The notes under the pieces are model-generated. The model made no database searches. It was not told where the DNA came from and saw nothing but the letters and a program-made list of their open reading frames with translations. Positions 1 through 9,390 of a stretch of DNA of 64,000 nt are shown here, in pieces (within the stretch, counting starts at the first letter, position 1; every line of letters starts with the position of its first letter). Source of the DNA: Halalkalirubrum salinum. GTDB lineage: Archaea > Halobacteriota > Halobacteria > Halobacteriales > Haloferacaceae. The DNA lies in assembly GCF_005543295.1 (NCBI RefSeq), contig NZ_SRSG01000010.1, forward strand, positions 130,362-194,361, in the 5' to 3' direction. The position numbers and the translations under genes were made by a program.

Positions 1-10
1 CAAGCTGGGA

Positions 11-871
11 TCACCGCAGCGTATCCGCGTCACCTACGAGATGCGCCCCCGCAGGATAACACCGACAGACAGCCGGATCGTAGCCAGCATCTGACAGCCC
101 CGTGCCGATCGCAAAGATGGTCCGTCCGAGCATCGCCATCGCGGCCTGTCCGCCGGCTTCCTCGACAGCCTCGATCGCCTGTTTGACCTCCGTACCCAGC
201 AGCCCCGCGTCTGTCGAGAACGTGCGTGCGCCATGCATGAGTTGTTCGATCGTCGGGGTCGCAACCAGCGCCGAGAGCGCTCGTTCGCCAGCGGTGGTTA
301 CGGCCTCCGTCTCCCCAGAGAGGACCGACTCCGTCGAGAGTTCGCCGAACGTGCAGTATTCGATCCGTGGCGACGCAGGGACGCCGTCGAGTTCACCAGA
401 GCCGGGTGCGCCCGGCTCCAGTCGAATCGGTACACCCCCACGGGCTTGCGCGACCACATCGCCGAGGCCGGTCCCCGCTTTGACTTCCGCGCGGTGGGCA
501 ATCGCGGTGAGTTCGTTGACAGACCGACCACAGTCGAAGTGCGCGTTCGCCACGAGGGCGGTGCCGAGCGCGATCGCACCGGAAACACCGAAGCCCGCCC
601 CGAGCGGGAGCGGAGTCTTCGCATGGACCTCCGCAGAGACGTTAAGCGATCGAAGCACCGACATAACAGGCTCGATCGACGTTGGCTCTCCGTTCAAAAT
701 GACAGTCGGGTCTGTGGCTGGCGAGATCGAAACCGAAACACCGTGGCTGAGCGCGATCCCAGCCCCGCGACTGCCAGCGACAAGCGGATCTGGGTCTGGC
801 TGTGGGCTGAAAAATGCCGTGATATGACCGGGAACGAACGCGGTCGGTGCCGGATCATCGCTGCCGTCCAT
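11..871 (-). CDS. Archaeal pantoate kinase (GHMP family)
   Basis: GHMP-superfamily kinase of 286 residues. It most resembles archaeal pantoate kinase, which phosphorylates pantoate for 4'-phosphopantothenate and coenzyme A synthesis in the cytoplasm. The start FVPGHITAFF followed by the glycine-rich phosphate-binding stretch PLPLGAGFGVSGA (about residues 88-100) is the GHMP ATP loop. A second conserved stretch, GTGLGDVVAQ (about 133-142), is typical of this archaeal branch. The ATG at 871 gives the family's normal length. The gene ends 11 nt from the window edge, so its downstream neighbour, often phosphopantothenate synthetase, cannot be seen. It runs away from the halorhodopsin gene. Substrate assignment is by family resemblance. 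Confidence 0.85.
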   Translation of the reverse strand: MDGSDDPAPTAFVPGHITAFFSPQPDPDPLVAGSRGAGIALSHGVSVSISPATDPTVILNGEPTSIEPVMSVLRSLNVSAEVHAKTPLPLGAGFGVSGAIALGTALVANAHFDCGRSVNELTAIAHRAEVKAGTGLGDVVAQARGGVPIRLEPGAPGSGELDGVPASPRIEYCTFGELSTESVLSGETEAVTTAGERALSALVATPTIEQLMHGARTFSTDAGLLGTEVKQAIEAVEEAGGQAAMAMLGRTIFAIGTGLSDAGYDPAVCRCYPAGAHLVGDADTLR

Positions 872-912
872 GTGTTCGTTTCGAACAGTGACACCGCAAT
901 GAACCCTTCTTT

Positions 913-924
913 TTGACTAGTCAA
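913..924. promoter_or_regulatory. 12-bp palindrome between pantoate kinase and hop
   Basis: TTGACTAGTCAA is a perfect palindrome in the intergenic region between two divergent genes. It contains the ACTAGT core found in the Bat-responsive upstream element of Halobacterium bop as I recall it, but the flanks do not match that consensus and it lies about 100 nt upstream of the hop start. It is a candidate operator only. Confidence 0.3.
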
Positions 925-990
925 ATGTTAGTCGGTTGTTGCTACCGAAGTTCGAACTGATGTATTACCTTACTGGTATGGATTGGACTT

Positions 991-1000
991 CATTATATCG
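991..1000 (+). promoter_or_regulatory. Probable TATA box of hop
   Basis: ATTATAT (992-998) lies about 30 nt before the ATG at 1026. That is the spacing expected for a leaderless haloarchaeal transcript and supports this start over the in-frame upstream codons. Confidence 0.5.
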
Positions 1001-1025
1001 CCCGTCATACTATAAAATGCAATTT

Positions 1026-1877
1026 ATGACATCGGCCAGTGCGTTATTGTTGGGTGCACAGGGCGGATTACTACAGTCTTCACAGACGCAAACTGAGATA
1101 TTCGAGTACATTCTGAGTGACTCGCTGCTAGCGAGTTCGTTCGTTGTCAACATCGCGCTCGCGGGGTTGACGATCGTCGCGATCGCATACCTCGCGAGAA
1201 ACGTGACTGATCCACGGGCGAAGCTCATCGTCATCTCGACGATGCTCATTTCAGTTGTTTCGATTTCAAGCTACACGGGGCTCGCGTCAGGGCTAACCGT
1301 GAGTTTCCTCGAAATGCCTGCTGGGCACGCCTTAGAAGGCCAAGAAGTGTTCACTATGTGGGGGCGGTATCTCACGTGGGCGCTTTCGACGCCGTTCATC
1401 CTGATCGCGTTGGGGCTGCTTGCAGGCTCTAACCTCACCAAGATCTCGACGTCGGTCGCGTTCACGATCGCAATGTGTGTCACGGGGCTTGCCGCAGCAC
1501 TCACCACCTCGTCTGTCGTCATGCGCTGGTGGTGGTTCGTGCTGAGTTCGATCTTCTTCCTCGTCATCATCTACATCCTGCTCGTCGAGTGGCCCGCAGA
1601 TGCACAGGCCGCAGGGACGACGGATATCTTCAACACGCTGAAGATCCTGACCGTCATCACCTGGTTCGGCTACCCACTGCTTTGGTTCCTCGGCGTTGAG
1701 GGAATCGCAGTGCTGGGAACGGGCATCACCTCGTGGGGCTACAGCCTCCTCGACGTGATCGCGAAGTACGGGGTGACGCTGCTCATCGTGACGTACGTCG
1801 CGAAGGAGCCAGACGAGGTCACCGCCGGGTCCAATTACGGTTCCAGCCTCTCGAAGGTCGTCCCGTCGGACGACTGA
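1026..1877 (+). CDS. hop: Halorhodopsin (light-driven chloride pump)
   Basis: Seven-helix retinal protein of 283 residues from ATG 1026. The helix C motif GRYLTWALSTPF carries Thr, Ser and Ala where bacteriorhodopsin has Asp85, Thr89 and Asp96, which is the chloride-pump signature. The helix B-C loop EMPAGHA and the stretch AMCVTGLAAALTTSS are typical halorhodopsin. The Schiff-base lysine is in helix G (LLDVIAKYG). An in-frame extension reaches 936, but homologous proteins begin near MTSASALL and the TATA spacing fits 1026. The protein imports chloride in the light, hyperpolarising the membrane. A Bat-like regulator follows on the same strand, suggesting control by oxygen or light. Confidence 0.95.
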   Translation: MTSASALLLGAQGGLLQSSQTQTEIFEYILSDSLLASSFVVNIALAGLTIVAIAYLARNVTDPRAKLIVISTMLISVVSISSYTGLASGLTVSFLEMPAGHALEGQEVFTMWGRYLTWALSTPFILIALGLLAGSNLTKISTSVAFTIAMCVTGLAAALTTSSVVMRWWWFVLSSIFFLVIIYILLVEWPADAQAAGTTDIFNTLKILTVITWFGYPLLWFLGVEGIAVLGTGITSWGYSLLDVIAKYGVTLLIVTYVAKEPDEVTAGSNYGSSLSKVVPSDD

Positions 1878-1929
1878 ACAGTCCGAACAATCAATTCCGG
1901 GTCGATCGCACGGTGCAGGCGATCGACGT

Positions 1930-1938
1930 CCTTTTTTA
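1930..1938 (+). terminator. T-tract terminator after hop
   Basis: A run of six T (1932-1937) follows a GC-rich stretch 53 nt after the hop stop codon. Archaeal transcription commonly ends at such T tracts. Confidence 0.45.
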
Positions 1939-1980
1939 AAAGAAATAAGAGGAATACTGATAGGCACATAGTGCGTAAGG

Positions 1981-4026
1981 GTGTGTGTGTCGGGGCATCA
2001 CGTACTCAGTGTCGTGCCGGAATGGAACGATCAAATCGCCACTGCGATAGCTGATCGTGGACATCGTGTCACAACTGCAGCAACACCGACGGAAGCGGTT
2101 GCAATCGCGCTGTCGGACCCGATTGACCGCGTCGTCGTTAGCGACGAACTCGGCGATGAACTCGAAACGCTCCAGAGCGTGCTGGCAGAACACTGTCCAA
2201 GGCTGCCCGTGGTATCGTTCTCTCCGAGATCAGCTAAATCTGTGGGCACAAAAGCTAATGAGCAGTCCGCGGCGCTTGTGCACGCAGATCGGACGGACGC
2301 ACTCGAAGATCTGGTCAGGGAACTCGAGACGGCCGAACCGCCGGTCCAAACGGACCCAACAGCACGATCGGATTCATCGCGTTCGTCTACGCGTAACTCG
2401 ACAGCAATAGAGGACGGAGATCCGACAGTCAGTGGGCTGAGCGACGACCAACTGTTTCGGGCGATCGACCACGCGCCCGTTGGAATCAGCCTGACTGATC
2501 CTTCCAAACCGGATAACCCACTCATATATGTCAATGACGCGTGGAAGGAGATCTGTGGCTACGAGCGCTCGGAGGTGATCGGAGAGAATCCTCGGCTGTT
2601 GCAAGGATTAGAGACCGATGAAGAAACAGTCGCTGAGATCCGCGAGGCGATCGAAAACGACGAGCCAATTACGACGCGAATTAAAAACTACACCGCCGAC
2701 GGCAGCCCCTTCTGGAATGAATTGACCGTCGCTCCTGTTCGCGACGAGATCGGTAGAGTTCGCCACTACGTCGGATTCCAAAACGACGTCACGCACCTAC
2801 ACGCGACAGAGGAACTCGCCGAACAGCGTCGGACCGATCTTGCTCATGAAGTTGCCGTGCTCGAACGGATCCTCTCACGAGTGAGCGGGCTCTTGTACAC
2901 CGTCACGCAGATACTTGTCACCGAAACCAATCGTCGCGCGGTCGAGTCACGGATCTGTGAGGTTGTCGCCGAAACTGACGGCTACATTGCTAGCTGGTTC
3001 GGTACAGTTGATGAGGATGATTCAACGCTGACAATTCGAACCGCACATGGGGTCTCAGTGAACCAATCAGAGCCCCTCGCACTCGAATCAGTACCCAGGG
3101 AACTCGTCGAAAGCCAAGTCGACGGGGCGGTACGCTCAATCGATCTCTCGGCTGTACAAGACGAACGTCTCGTTCCAGAGGCCGGCAACTCAGAGGCGCT
3201 GCTCGTCGTCCCGCTGCAGTACTCACCGAAGCGCTACGGACTATTTTGTGTGTACACCGATGACGCAGACATACTCGACAATCGCGAAAAGGAGCTGTTC
3301 GAATCGATCGGCAACACGATTGCGGCTGGGCTCCACGTGATCGAAACAGTTCGGATGCAAACCACAAAGCGGGTTCACGAGACGCGCTTTGAGATCGCAG
3401 ATCCGTCGTTCGTGCTTGCAGACATTGCAGCCCGGATGGAGACAGACATTGAGTACACGGGAATCACCGGCGGAGGAGAGGGATCTGGATACGAACTGTA
3501 CCTCCAAGCAAGCGGACCGATCGACCACGAAATCAACGGCCTCACCGGCTGTGAGTCCATCGAGTCCGCGCGGGTGATTACCGAATCTGAGACGTCGGTG
3601 ACGTTCTCGGTGACGGCGACGGCGCTTTCTCCGTTCGTCGAACTCTCGCAGTACGGCGCGTCGGTCGTCGACGCGGCGGCGAGCCCAGAGTGCGCAGAGA
3701 TTGTCGTTGAATCCCCGGCTGAACAAGACGTCAGATCAATTTTTGAACGACTCGAATCGATGTACGAGACGGTTCGACTAGTGTCCCAATGCGAGCGCGA
3801 TCGCCGCCGCAAGCCACAACAAGAGTTCAGCGCACAGCTAGATACAGAACTCACAAACAGACAGCAGACGGCGATCAAAAAAGCGTACTTCAACGGCTAC
3901 TTCGAGTGGCCGCGGCCAGTCGACGGGAGTGAGGTCGCCGAAACAATGGATATCTCAAGACAAACGTTCCACCAGCACCTCCGGGCCGCAGAAAAAAAGC
4001 TGATCGGAGCGTATCTCGGCGAGTGA
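1981..4026 (+). CDS. bat: Bat-like bacterio-opsin activator (receiver-like, PAS, GAF, HTH-10)
   Basis: Transcription factor of 681 residues with the full Bat layout. A degenerate receiver-like segment (1-90) is followed by a PAS domain (about 155-275, with GENPRLLQG), a helical linker, a GAF domain (about 300-450), the Bat-associated sensor region (about 455-610) and a C-terminal HTH-10 helix-turn-helix (about 615-681, DISRQTFHQHLRAAEKKL). In the PAS domain the residue corresponding to the LOV photoactive cysteine is proline, so flavin-adduct photochemistry is not expected. Bat controls bacterio-opsin synthesis in Halobacterium. Its position 104 nt after hop suggests that halorhodopsin is a target. 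The start codon is a GTG and is less certain than the frame. Confidence 0.88.
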   Translation: MCVSGHHVLSVVPEWNDQIATAIADRGHRVTTAATPTEAVAIALSDPIDRVVVSDELGDELETLQSVLAEHCPRLPVVSFSPRSAKSVGTKANEQSAALVHADRTDALEDLVRELETAEPPVQTDPTARSDSSRSSTRNSTAIEDGDPTVSGLSDDQLFRAIDHAPVGISLTDPSKPDNPLIYVNDAWKEICGYERSEVIGENPRLLQGLETDEETVAEIREAIENDEPITTRIKNYTADGSPFWNELTVAPVRDEIGRVRHYVGFQNDVTHLHATEELAEQRRTDLAHEVAVLERILSRVSGLLYTVTQILVTETNRRAVESRICEVVAETDGYIASWFGTVDEDDSTLTIRTAHGVSVNQSEPLALESVPRELVESQVDGAVRSIDLSAVQDERLVPEAGNSEALLVVPLQYSPKRYGLFCVYTDDADILDNREKELFESIGNTIAAGLHVIETVRMQTTKRVHETRFEIADPSFVLADIAARMETDIEYTGITGGGEGSGYELYLQASGPIDHEINGLTGCESIESARVITESETSVTFSVTATALSPFVELSQYGASVVDAAASPECAEIVVESPAEQDVRSIFERLESMYETVRLVSQCERDRRRKPQQEFSAQLDTELTNRQQTAIKKAYFNGYFEWPRPVDGSEVAETMDISRQTFHQHLRAAEKKLIGAYLGE

Positions 4027-4092
4027 CGCGTTTGGATTGTTGCAGCCACACCGCCGAGCGATCGCGTGTGAATTAAACTGTCGAAGCCGGGG

Positions 4093-5397
4093 TTACGGCG
4101 AAAGCCGCTGGCGATCGCGCGGGAACAACACGGCCTCGCGGATGTTCTCTAAGCCGAGAACGGTCATGACGAGCCGCTCGCCGCCGAGTCCGAAGCCGGC
4201 GTGTGGCGGCATCCCGTATTTGAACATCTTCGTGTAGTACTCGAACGCGTCGGGATCGAGGCCCTGTTGTTCGAATCCCTCGATCAGGTGCTCGTAACGG
4301 TGTTCGCGCTGACCACCCGAGACGAGTTCCATTCGCGGGTGCATCAGATCGAAGCCGGTCGACAGCGATTCATCGTCTTCGTGGTCCATAATGTAGAACG
4401 GCTTGATATCCGAGGGCCAGTCGGTGATGAAGTAGTGCTCGCCGACATCCTCGCCAAGGGCGTGTTCGCCCTCTGTCGGGAGGTCGTCGCCCCAGACGAG
4501 CTGTTCGTCGAGCGCGCCTGTGGCGTTGATCCGTTCGATCGCCTCCTCGTAGGTGAGCCGCGGAAAGTCACCCTCGGGGACCTCGAACTCGTCGGCAATA
4601 CCGAGCGCGTCGAGTTGGGCCTCGCAGTTCTCCGCAACCGCCTCGTAAACGGACTTGACGATCGCCTCGGCGACGTCCATCGCCTCGGTGTGGTCACAGA
4701 AGGCGCCCTCGAAGTCGATCGAGGTCGCCTCGTTGAGGTGTCGCGGCGTGTTGTGTTCTTCTGCGCGGAAGATCGGCCCGATCTCGAAGACGCGTTCGAT
4801 GCCCGAGCCCGCAATGAGCTGTTTGAAAAGCTGTGGGCTCTGGTTCATGAACGCCTCCTCGCCGAAGTAGGTGATCGGGAACAGCTCTGTGCCGCCCTCC
4901 GTACCGGTTGCGACGATCTTCGGGGTGTTGATCTCCGTGCAGTCGTGCTCACGGAACATCTCGCGGGCCGCACGCTGAATCTCGGAACGAATCTCAAAGA
5001 TCGCTTTTACTTCCGGTTTGCGGAGATCGAGCGTCCGGTTGTTGAGCCGCGTCGACAGCTCTGCGTCGACCTTCCCGGAGGGGTCAAGCGGGAGTTCGGT
5101 GTCGGCCGCAGCAACGACCTCAACTGCCGTCGGTGTGATCTCGACACCCGTCGGCGCGCGCGGCTCTTCGTCAACTGCGCCAGTCACTGAGATAACAGAT
5201 TCTCGGGAGACGCCGAGCCCAGTTTCGACGAGGTCGTCGTCCATCTCGTCTTTCTCGAATTTGACCTGGATCTTGCCCGTCCGATCGCGGAGAATGAGAA
5301 AGGCGATGCCGCCGAGGTCGCGGATCTCGTGGACCCATCCGGCGACGGTGACGTCTGCACCCGGCGCTGCGTCTTCGGTATACGTTCGGTTTCGCAT
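4093..5397 (-). CDS. aspS: Aspartyl-tRNA synthetase (archaeal, probably non-discriminating)
   Basis: Class II aminoacyl-tRNA synthetase of 434 residues from MRNRTYTED. An N-terminal OB fold ([21 protein letters not shown]) binds the anticodon. The catalytic core has motif 2 ([17 protein letters not shown]) and motif 3 ([15 protein letters not shown]). It charges tRNA-Asp. In archaea lacking asparaginyl-tRNA synthetase it also charges tRNA-Asn, but that cannot be decided here. The frame is open for 40 more codons upstream, but those residues are not family-like. An ATG two codons earlier (5403) is an equal alternative. It lies convergent to the bat gene. Confidence 0.95.
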   Translation of the reverse strand: MRNRTYTEDAAPGADVTVAGWVHEIRDLGGIAFLILRDRTGKIQVKFEKDEMDDDLVETGLGVSRESVISVTGAVDEEPRAPTGVEITPTAVEVVAAADTELPLDPSGKVDAELSTRLNNRTLDLRKPEVKAIFEIRSEIQRAAREMFREHDCTEINTPKIVATGTEGGTELFPITYFGEEAFMNQSPQLFKQLIAGSGIERVFEIGPIFRAEEHNTPRHLNEATSIDFEGAFCDHTEAMDVAEAIVKSVYEAVAENCEAQLDALGIADEFEVPEGDFPRLTYEEAIERINATGALDEQLVWGDDLPTEGEHALGEDVGEHYFITDWPSDIKPFYIMDHEDDESLSTGFDLMHPRMELVSGGQREHRYEHLIEGFEQQGLDPDAFEYYTKMFKYGMPPHAGFGLGGERLVMTVLGLENIREAVLFPRDRQRLSP

Positions 5398-5513
5398 ACT
5401 CATTGGTTGCCGTGGGATACGCATAAAAGACCCCGTTTCGATCCGATCGATCCGGCGACTAAAAAACAAGTAACCCGGGCGATCCGATCGGGAGTAAACG
5501 TGTCCCTGTGTCC

Positions 5514-6239
5514 TCACTCAGCCGACGGCGAGGTCGAGTGGGCGTCTTTGACCCCGTCGACAGTTTGTGCGACCGCGTCACAGCCTGCGTCGTGGAGCAG
5601 ATCGCCGACGACTACCACATCTGCGTGCTGACCCATCTCGTAGGCTGCATCGTAGTCGCGGATTCCCCCGCCGTAAAACAGCGTTGCATCGTCGAGTCCA
5701 TCCTGCGCAGCAGCGACGATCTCGGGGTCGCCAAACGTTCCAGAGTACTCGATGTAGACGATTTCCTGGCCGAACATCTTTTCGGCGACGCGGGCATAGG
5801 AGGCGACATCTTCGGGTGATTGATCGCAGTCAGCCTCGGTGTACTCCGCGACGGACGCATCGGGGTTCATCACGATGTACGCTTCTGTCGTGGTTCGGTC
5901 CCAATCGAGGCCGTTCTCGATGCGGACCCACTCTTTGTGTGCGCCCACGATCCAGAATGGATCTGTCGAATTGAATACCGTGGGAATGAGGTAGCCATCG
6001 AGCGCCGGCGAGTCGATGACGACGCTCGGGTTCGAAGGCTCTTGATACAGCGGCACGTCGTAGGCCGCACACGCATCGATCACCCGCTGCATCTTTTCTT
6101 CGGTCATCCCGAGGGTGCCGCCGATCTCGATCGCGTCTGTGCCAGTTTGACAGACGTCCTCGAACGTCTCACCGGCCAGCAGCTCTTTGTCGGGATCGAT
6201 CTTGAGGATGTGATCCCACGCCTCCCACGGATAGGTCAT
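5514..6239 (-). CDS. Phosphoglycerol geranylgeranyltransferase (GGGP synthase)
   Basis: TIM-barrel prenyltransferase of 241 residues. It joins sn-glycerol-1-phosphate and geranylgeranyl diphosphate, the first committed step of archaeal ether lipids. Family I motifs are visible: [12 protein letters not shown] near the start, [25 protein letters not shown] and the phosphate-binding end [14 protein letters not shown] followed by VVVGDLLHD. The start is ATG 6239 ([10 protein letters not shown]). The frame extends about 130 codons further upstream, but that part overlaps the neighbouring membrane gene and is shadow coding. The flippase-like gene lies 95 nt upstream on the same strand. Confidence 0.95.
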   Translation of the reverse strand: MTYPWEAWDHILKIDPDKELLAGETFEDVCQTGTDAIEIGGTLGMTEEKMQRVIDACAAYDVPLYQEPSNPSVVIDSPALDGYLIPTVFNSTDPFWIVGAHKEWVRIENGLDWDRTTTEAYIVMNPDASVAEYTEADCDQSPEDVASYARVAEKMFGQEIVYIEYSGTFGDPEIVAAAQDGLDDATLFYGGGIRDYDAAYEMGQHADVVVVGDLLHDAGCDAVAQTVDGVKDAHSTSPSAE

Positions 6240-6334
6240 TACTGGTTGTTGTTCCGTGTGATAATAAAAAGCGTGCGATGGCGGATGGCAGCGGTATCTG
6301 TGCCGCAGTCGAAGGCCACAGCCGATCGAGAGCG

Positions 6335-7357
6335 TCAGCGATCGACAGCCCGCACCCCCAACACCGACGCAGATACCCCGCCGATCGCCGTCGGAAGCCA
6401 GAAGATCCCGCCGCGAAACACCAAGACTGCCGCGGTGATCGACGCGACAGCCACGCCGGTTGTCGGCACGAGTAGCCCAACGAGTGCGGCTTCGATGCCA
6501 CCGAGGCCACCGGGCAGCGGCGCGGCTCCTGCGAGGTACGAAAGCGGCACGACGAACAGTGGAACGTACAACGGGATCGGCTGCCCGATCGCCGCGAAGG
6601 CGGCCCCGAGCGCAGCAGCCTGACAGAGCCACCCAGCGAGAGAAAACCCAACAACACCCACGAGCGCGGTTCGATTCTCCCCGATCACCTCGATCCGATC
6701 AGTAAATCCCGACAGCCGATCGGCAATCGCCAGTTCGATTCCAGCGGGGTCGATCCCGAATCGTGAGAGCCGCCGAGCGATCCAGCCGACAGCCGGTGGG
6801 ACCCGATCGACGACGATCGCCCGATAGTGCCACAGGATCCACAGAACGAGCACCATCGTGGCGATGACCACCGCGGCTGATCCGACGGCCGTCTCGATCC
6901 GATCGCTGAGCGCGGTCGTTGTCGCGTGGTAGCTGACCCCAACAGCGATGAGCGAGACTGACGGCACCACGTTGAGTACGTCGACGGTGGCGATCCCGGC
7001 CAGTCCAGTTTCGTAGCGCGACCCAGAGACATTCGAGATGAGAAGGGCGGCGACCGGTTCCCCGCCGGCCTGTCCAAACGGGGTGACGTTGTTCGAAAAC
7101 ACGGCACCCGCGTAGACGAGCACCGCCGTTGGCACGGACATGTCGACGTCGAGTGTCAAGAGAACGGCACGAAGCATGAGACTCCACGCGAAGAGCCACC
7201 CAAGCGAGAAGGCGATCGTGACCGCGACCAGCCGCAAATCAGCCGAAACTAGCGCGTCAAGCACGCGTTGTGGCCCCACGATCGCAAAGAGCACAACGAG
7301 AATCGAGATTGCCCCGATCGCGCTGAAAACGGTGGCCCAGCTGCGCCTCGCTGTCAT
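6335..7357 (-). CDS. LPG-synthase-like flippase domain membrane protein (UPF0104)
   Basis: Integral membrane protein of about 340 residues with eight or so hydrophobic segments. It carries the signature of the lysylphosphatidylglycerol-synthase transmembrane family: [18 protein letters not shown] in the middle and [23 protein letters not shown] near the C terminus. It lacks the cytoplasmic aminoacyl-transferase half, as in the many family members thought to move lipids or lipid-linked sugars across the membrane. The start MTARRSW (7357) gives a compact N terminus, and an ATG at 7366 is also possible. Neighbours are a lipid synthase and two glycosyltransferases. Transport of a glycolipid or lipid-linked glycan is inferred from that context. 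Confidence 0.8.
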   Translation of the reverse strand: MTARRSWATVFSAIGAISILVVLFAIVGPQRVLDALVSADLRLVAVTIAFSLGWLFAWSLMLRAVLLTLDVDMSVPTAVLVYAGAVFSNNVTPFGQAGGEPVAALLISNVSGSRYETGLAGIATVDVLNVVPSVSLIAVGVSYHATTTALSDRIETAVGSAAVVIATMVLVLWILWHYRAIVVDRVPPAVGWIARRLSRFGIDPAGIELAIADRLSGFTDRIEVIGENRTALVGVVGFSLAGWLCQAAALGAAFAAIGQPIPLYVPLFVVPLSYLAGAAPLPGGLGGIEAALVGLLVPTTGVAVASITAAVLVFRGGIFWLPTAIGGVSASVLGVRAVDR

Positions 7358-7485
7358 ACCGAACATCGGGGAAGGTATCGACTTGAAATGTCCGATACGA
7401 TGAGATACAGCAAAATATCTGGGCCAGTTCGCAGTCTTACCAGAGACCGACAAAAATAGGTGCTCGCCAAGTGACGTTCCCGTAG

Positions 7486-8340
7486 ATGGAGGACCAGCGC
7501 TTCCTCGAGTCTGAGTGGGATTACTGCATCGTCTTAGATGCGTGTCGGTATGATACGTTCGCGGAGGTGTACAATGAATACCTCGACGGAACCCTCGAAA
7601 AGCGTCGCAGTGTTGGGTCCTCGACGCCGGAGTGGGCGTTTCGGACCTTCACTGGCGAGCACGATATCGCGTATTTTTCAGCCAATCCGTTCATCAACAG
7701 CCTCGGAATCCCACTAAACGAACTCAAGTGGGGGGCGAGCTGTGACTACGACTGGACTGCAAGCGAGCACATCTCGACAGTGTTCGACGTGTGGAAGTCC
7801 GGATGGGACGACGACCTCGGAACCGTCCCGCCTGCGAGCATGATCGAGGCGTTCGACGCCAACACGGCGGCGATCGATCGCGCCGACAGAACAGTCGTAC
7901 ACTACATGCAGCCACATGCGCCGTACCTTGCACGCGAGAAGAGTGGAAAGCTCACCCAGATTCAAAAAGGAATCAAACGACAAGAAGACGCCGACGAAGG
8001 CGACGGTAGCGCGCTGTCGGGGCTTGCGGACACGATCCGCCCGAAGATCGAGGGGCGCCTCGACAACAGCACCCTGGCTCAAAAGGCCGGGCTGTGGCTC
8101 GAACTCGATCCGGCGGACGTGCTGAAAAACGGAACTCGCGAGGCGGCGCTGGCACTCTACGAGGAGAATCTCCGCATCGCGCTCGAATCGATCGCCGACC
8201 TCGTCGAGCGCCTCGACGGTCGCGTCGTCGTGACCGCCGACCACGGCGAGGCGTTCGGCGAACAGGGCGTCTGGGAGCACCACATCGAGACGCACATCCC
8301 GCCACTCATCGAGGTCCCGTGGCTCGAGATCAGCCGGTGA
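7486..8340 (+). CDS. AlkP-superfamily (sulfatase-like) hydrolase
   Basis: Cytoplasmic-looking protein of 284 residues without a signal peptide. The N-terminal VLDACRYDTF and C-terminal VVVTADHGEAFGE are the metal-binding blocks of the alkaline phosphatase/sulfatase superfamily. VVHYMQPHAPYL in the middle is also conserved in sulfatase-like proteins. A helical insert (about 160-215) separates the halves. Similar haloarchaeal proteins are often found among glycosyltransferase genes, but the substrate (a sulfate or phosphate ester) is unknown. It is followed 24 nt later by two overlapping GT4 genes, so it is probably the first gene of that operon. Confidence 0.75.
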   Translation: MEDQRFLESEWDYCIVLDACRYDTFAEVYNEYLDGTLEKRRSVGSSTPEWAFRTFTGEHDIAYFSANPFINSLGIPLNELKWGASCDYDWTASEHISTVFDVWKSGWDDDLGTVPPASMIEAFDANTAAIDRADRTVVHYMQPHAPYLAREKSGKLTQIQKGIKRQEDADEGDGSALSGLADTIRPKIEGRLDNSTLAQKAGLWLELDPADVLKNGTREAALALYEENLRIALESIADLVERLDGRVVVTADHGEAFGEQGVWEHHIETHIPPLIEVPWLEISR

Positions 8341-8364
8341 GGACACACAAGGAGAACTTCGAAC

Positions 8365-9390
8365 ATGAAGGTATCACACTACTTCGAGTTCGAAGAGCAC
8401 GTGACCGGCGGGATCCGCGAGTCCGTGATCCACCAGCGGAAACTTCTCGATCGGCTTGGAATGGAGTACACAACCGAGCCAACACTCGACGCGGACGTCT
8501 TCGAGTGCAACCTCGTCGGGCCGCGGTCGGTCTGGTACGCCCGACGGGCTCGAAAGCGCGGAATTCCAGTGATCGCCCACACCCACGTCACCGCCGAGGA
8601 TTTCGGTGACAGCTTTCGGTTCACGAACGCGCTCTCGCGACCGTTGCGGCCGTATCTTGAACGAGCCTACGGGCTCGCAGATCATCTCGTGTGTCCCTCC
8701 GAGTACAACCGAGACCTGATCAAATCCTACACAAATACCCCGACGACGGTGATTTCGAACGGTGTCGATCCTGAGAAGATCGATGGGCTTGAAGCGCTTG
8801 AGGCGACCTACCGCGATCGGTACGACCTCAACCCGCCAACGGTGTTCATGGTCGGCCACGTGATGAAGCGCAAAGGGCTGGAGACGTTCGTCGAACTGGC
8901 CCGCCGGATGCCGAACATCGACTTCGCGTGGTTCGGCCCGATCGATCGAGCCCTGAAAGGCAGAGAGACGAAACGGCTCATCGACAACGCGCCCGAGAAC
9001 TGCACGTTCACCGGCTATATTGAGGATATCCGGGGCGCGTACGCTGCCGGCGACATCTTCTGCTTCCCAACTCACGAAGAAAACGAAGGGATCGCCCTGT
9101 TGGAGGCGATGCTCACGGGCCACCCGGTCGTTGTCCGTGACATTGAGACGTTCTCGTGGCTCGCTGACGGCGAGGACTGTCTGAAGGTCGACGGCGGTGT
9201 ACAAGCGTTTGAGACTACAATCGAACGGCTCACCGACCCCGAGTTCCGCGACCGACTTGGGACAGCCGCCGCAGCGAGAGCGGAGGGGTTCACACTTGCG
9301 TCGATCGCCGACCAGTATCGATCGCTGTACGAAACGATCGTCGAATCGCACGCACAACCAATCGCCGATCAACACACCAAACTCGCATGA
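8365..9390 (+). CDS. Glycosyltransferase family 4
   Basis: GT-B fold glycosyltransferase of 341 residues. The C-terminal Rossmann half shows VGHVMKRKGLETFVELARRMP, AAGDIFCFPTHEENEGIALLEAML (the EX7E-type nucleotide-sugar block) and GHPVVVRDIETF. The N-terminal acceptor domain is short (EEHVTGGIRESVIHQRKLL). The stop overlaps the next GT4 start by four bases, so the two are probably co-translated. Neighbouring lipid genes point to glycolipid or lipid-linked glycan synthesis, but donor and acceptor cannot be read from the sequence. Confidence 0.85.
   Translation: MKVSHYFEFEEHVTGGIRESVIHQRKLLDRLGMEYTTEPTLDADVFECNLVGPRSVWYARRARKRGIPVIAHTHVTAEDFGDSFRFTNALSRPLRPYLERAYGLADHLVCPSEYNRDLIKSYTNTPTTVISNGVDPEKIDGLEALEATYRDRYDLNPPTVFMVGHVMKRKGLETFVELARRMPNIDFAWFGPIDRALKGRETKRLIDNAPENCTFTGYIEDIRGAYAAGDIFCFPTHEENEGIALLEAMLTGHPVVVRDIETFSWLADGEDCLKVDGGVQAFETTIERLTDPEFRDRLGTAAAARAEGFTLASIADQYRSLYETIVESHAQPIADQHTKLA

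Noticed and set aside
4201-5190. Long open frame of 329 codons on the plus strand opposite aspS
   Set aside because: It is a shadow of aspS caused by GC-rich codon bias. It has no recognisable domain, while the aspS frame carries class II synthetase motifs.
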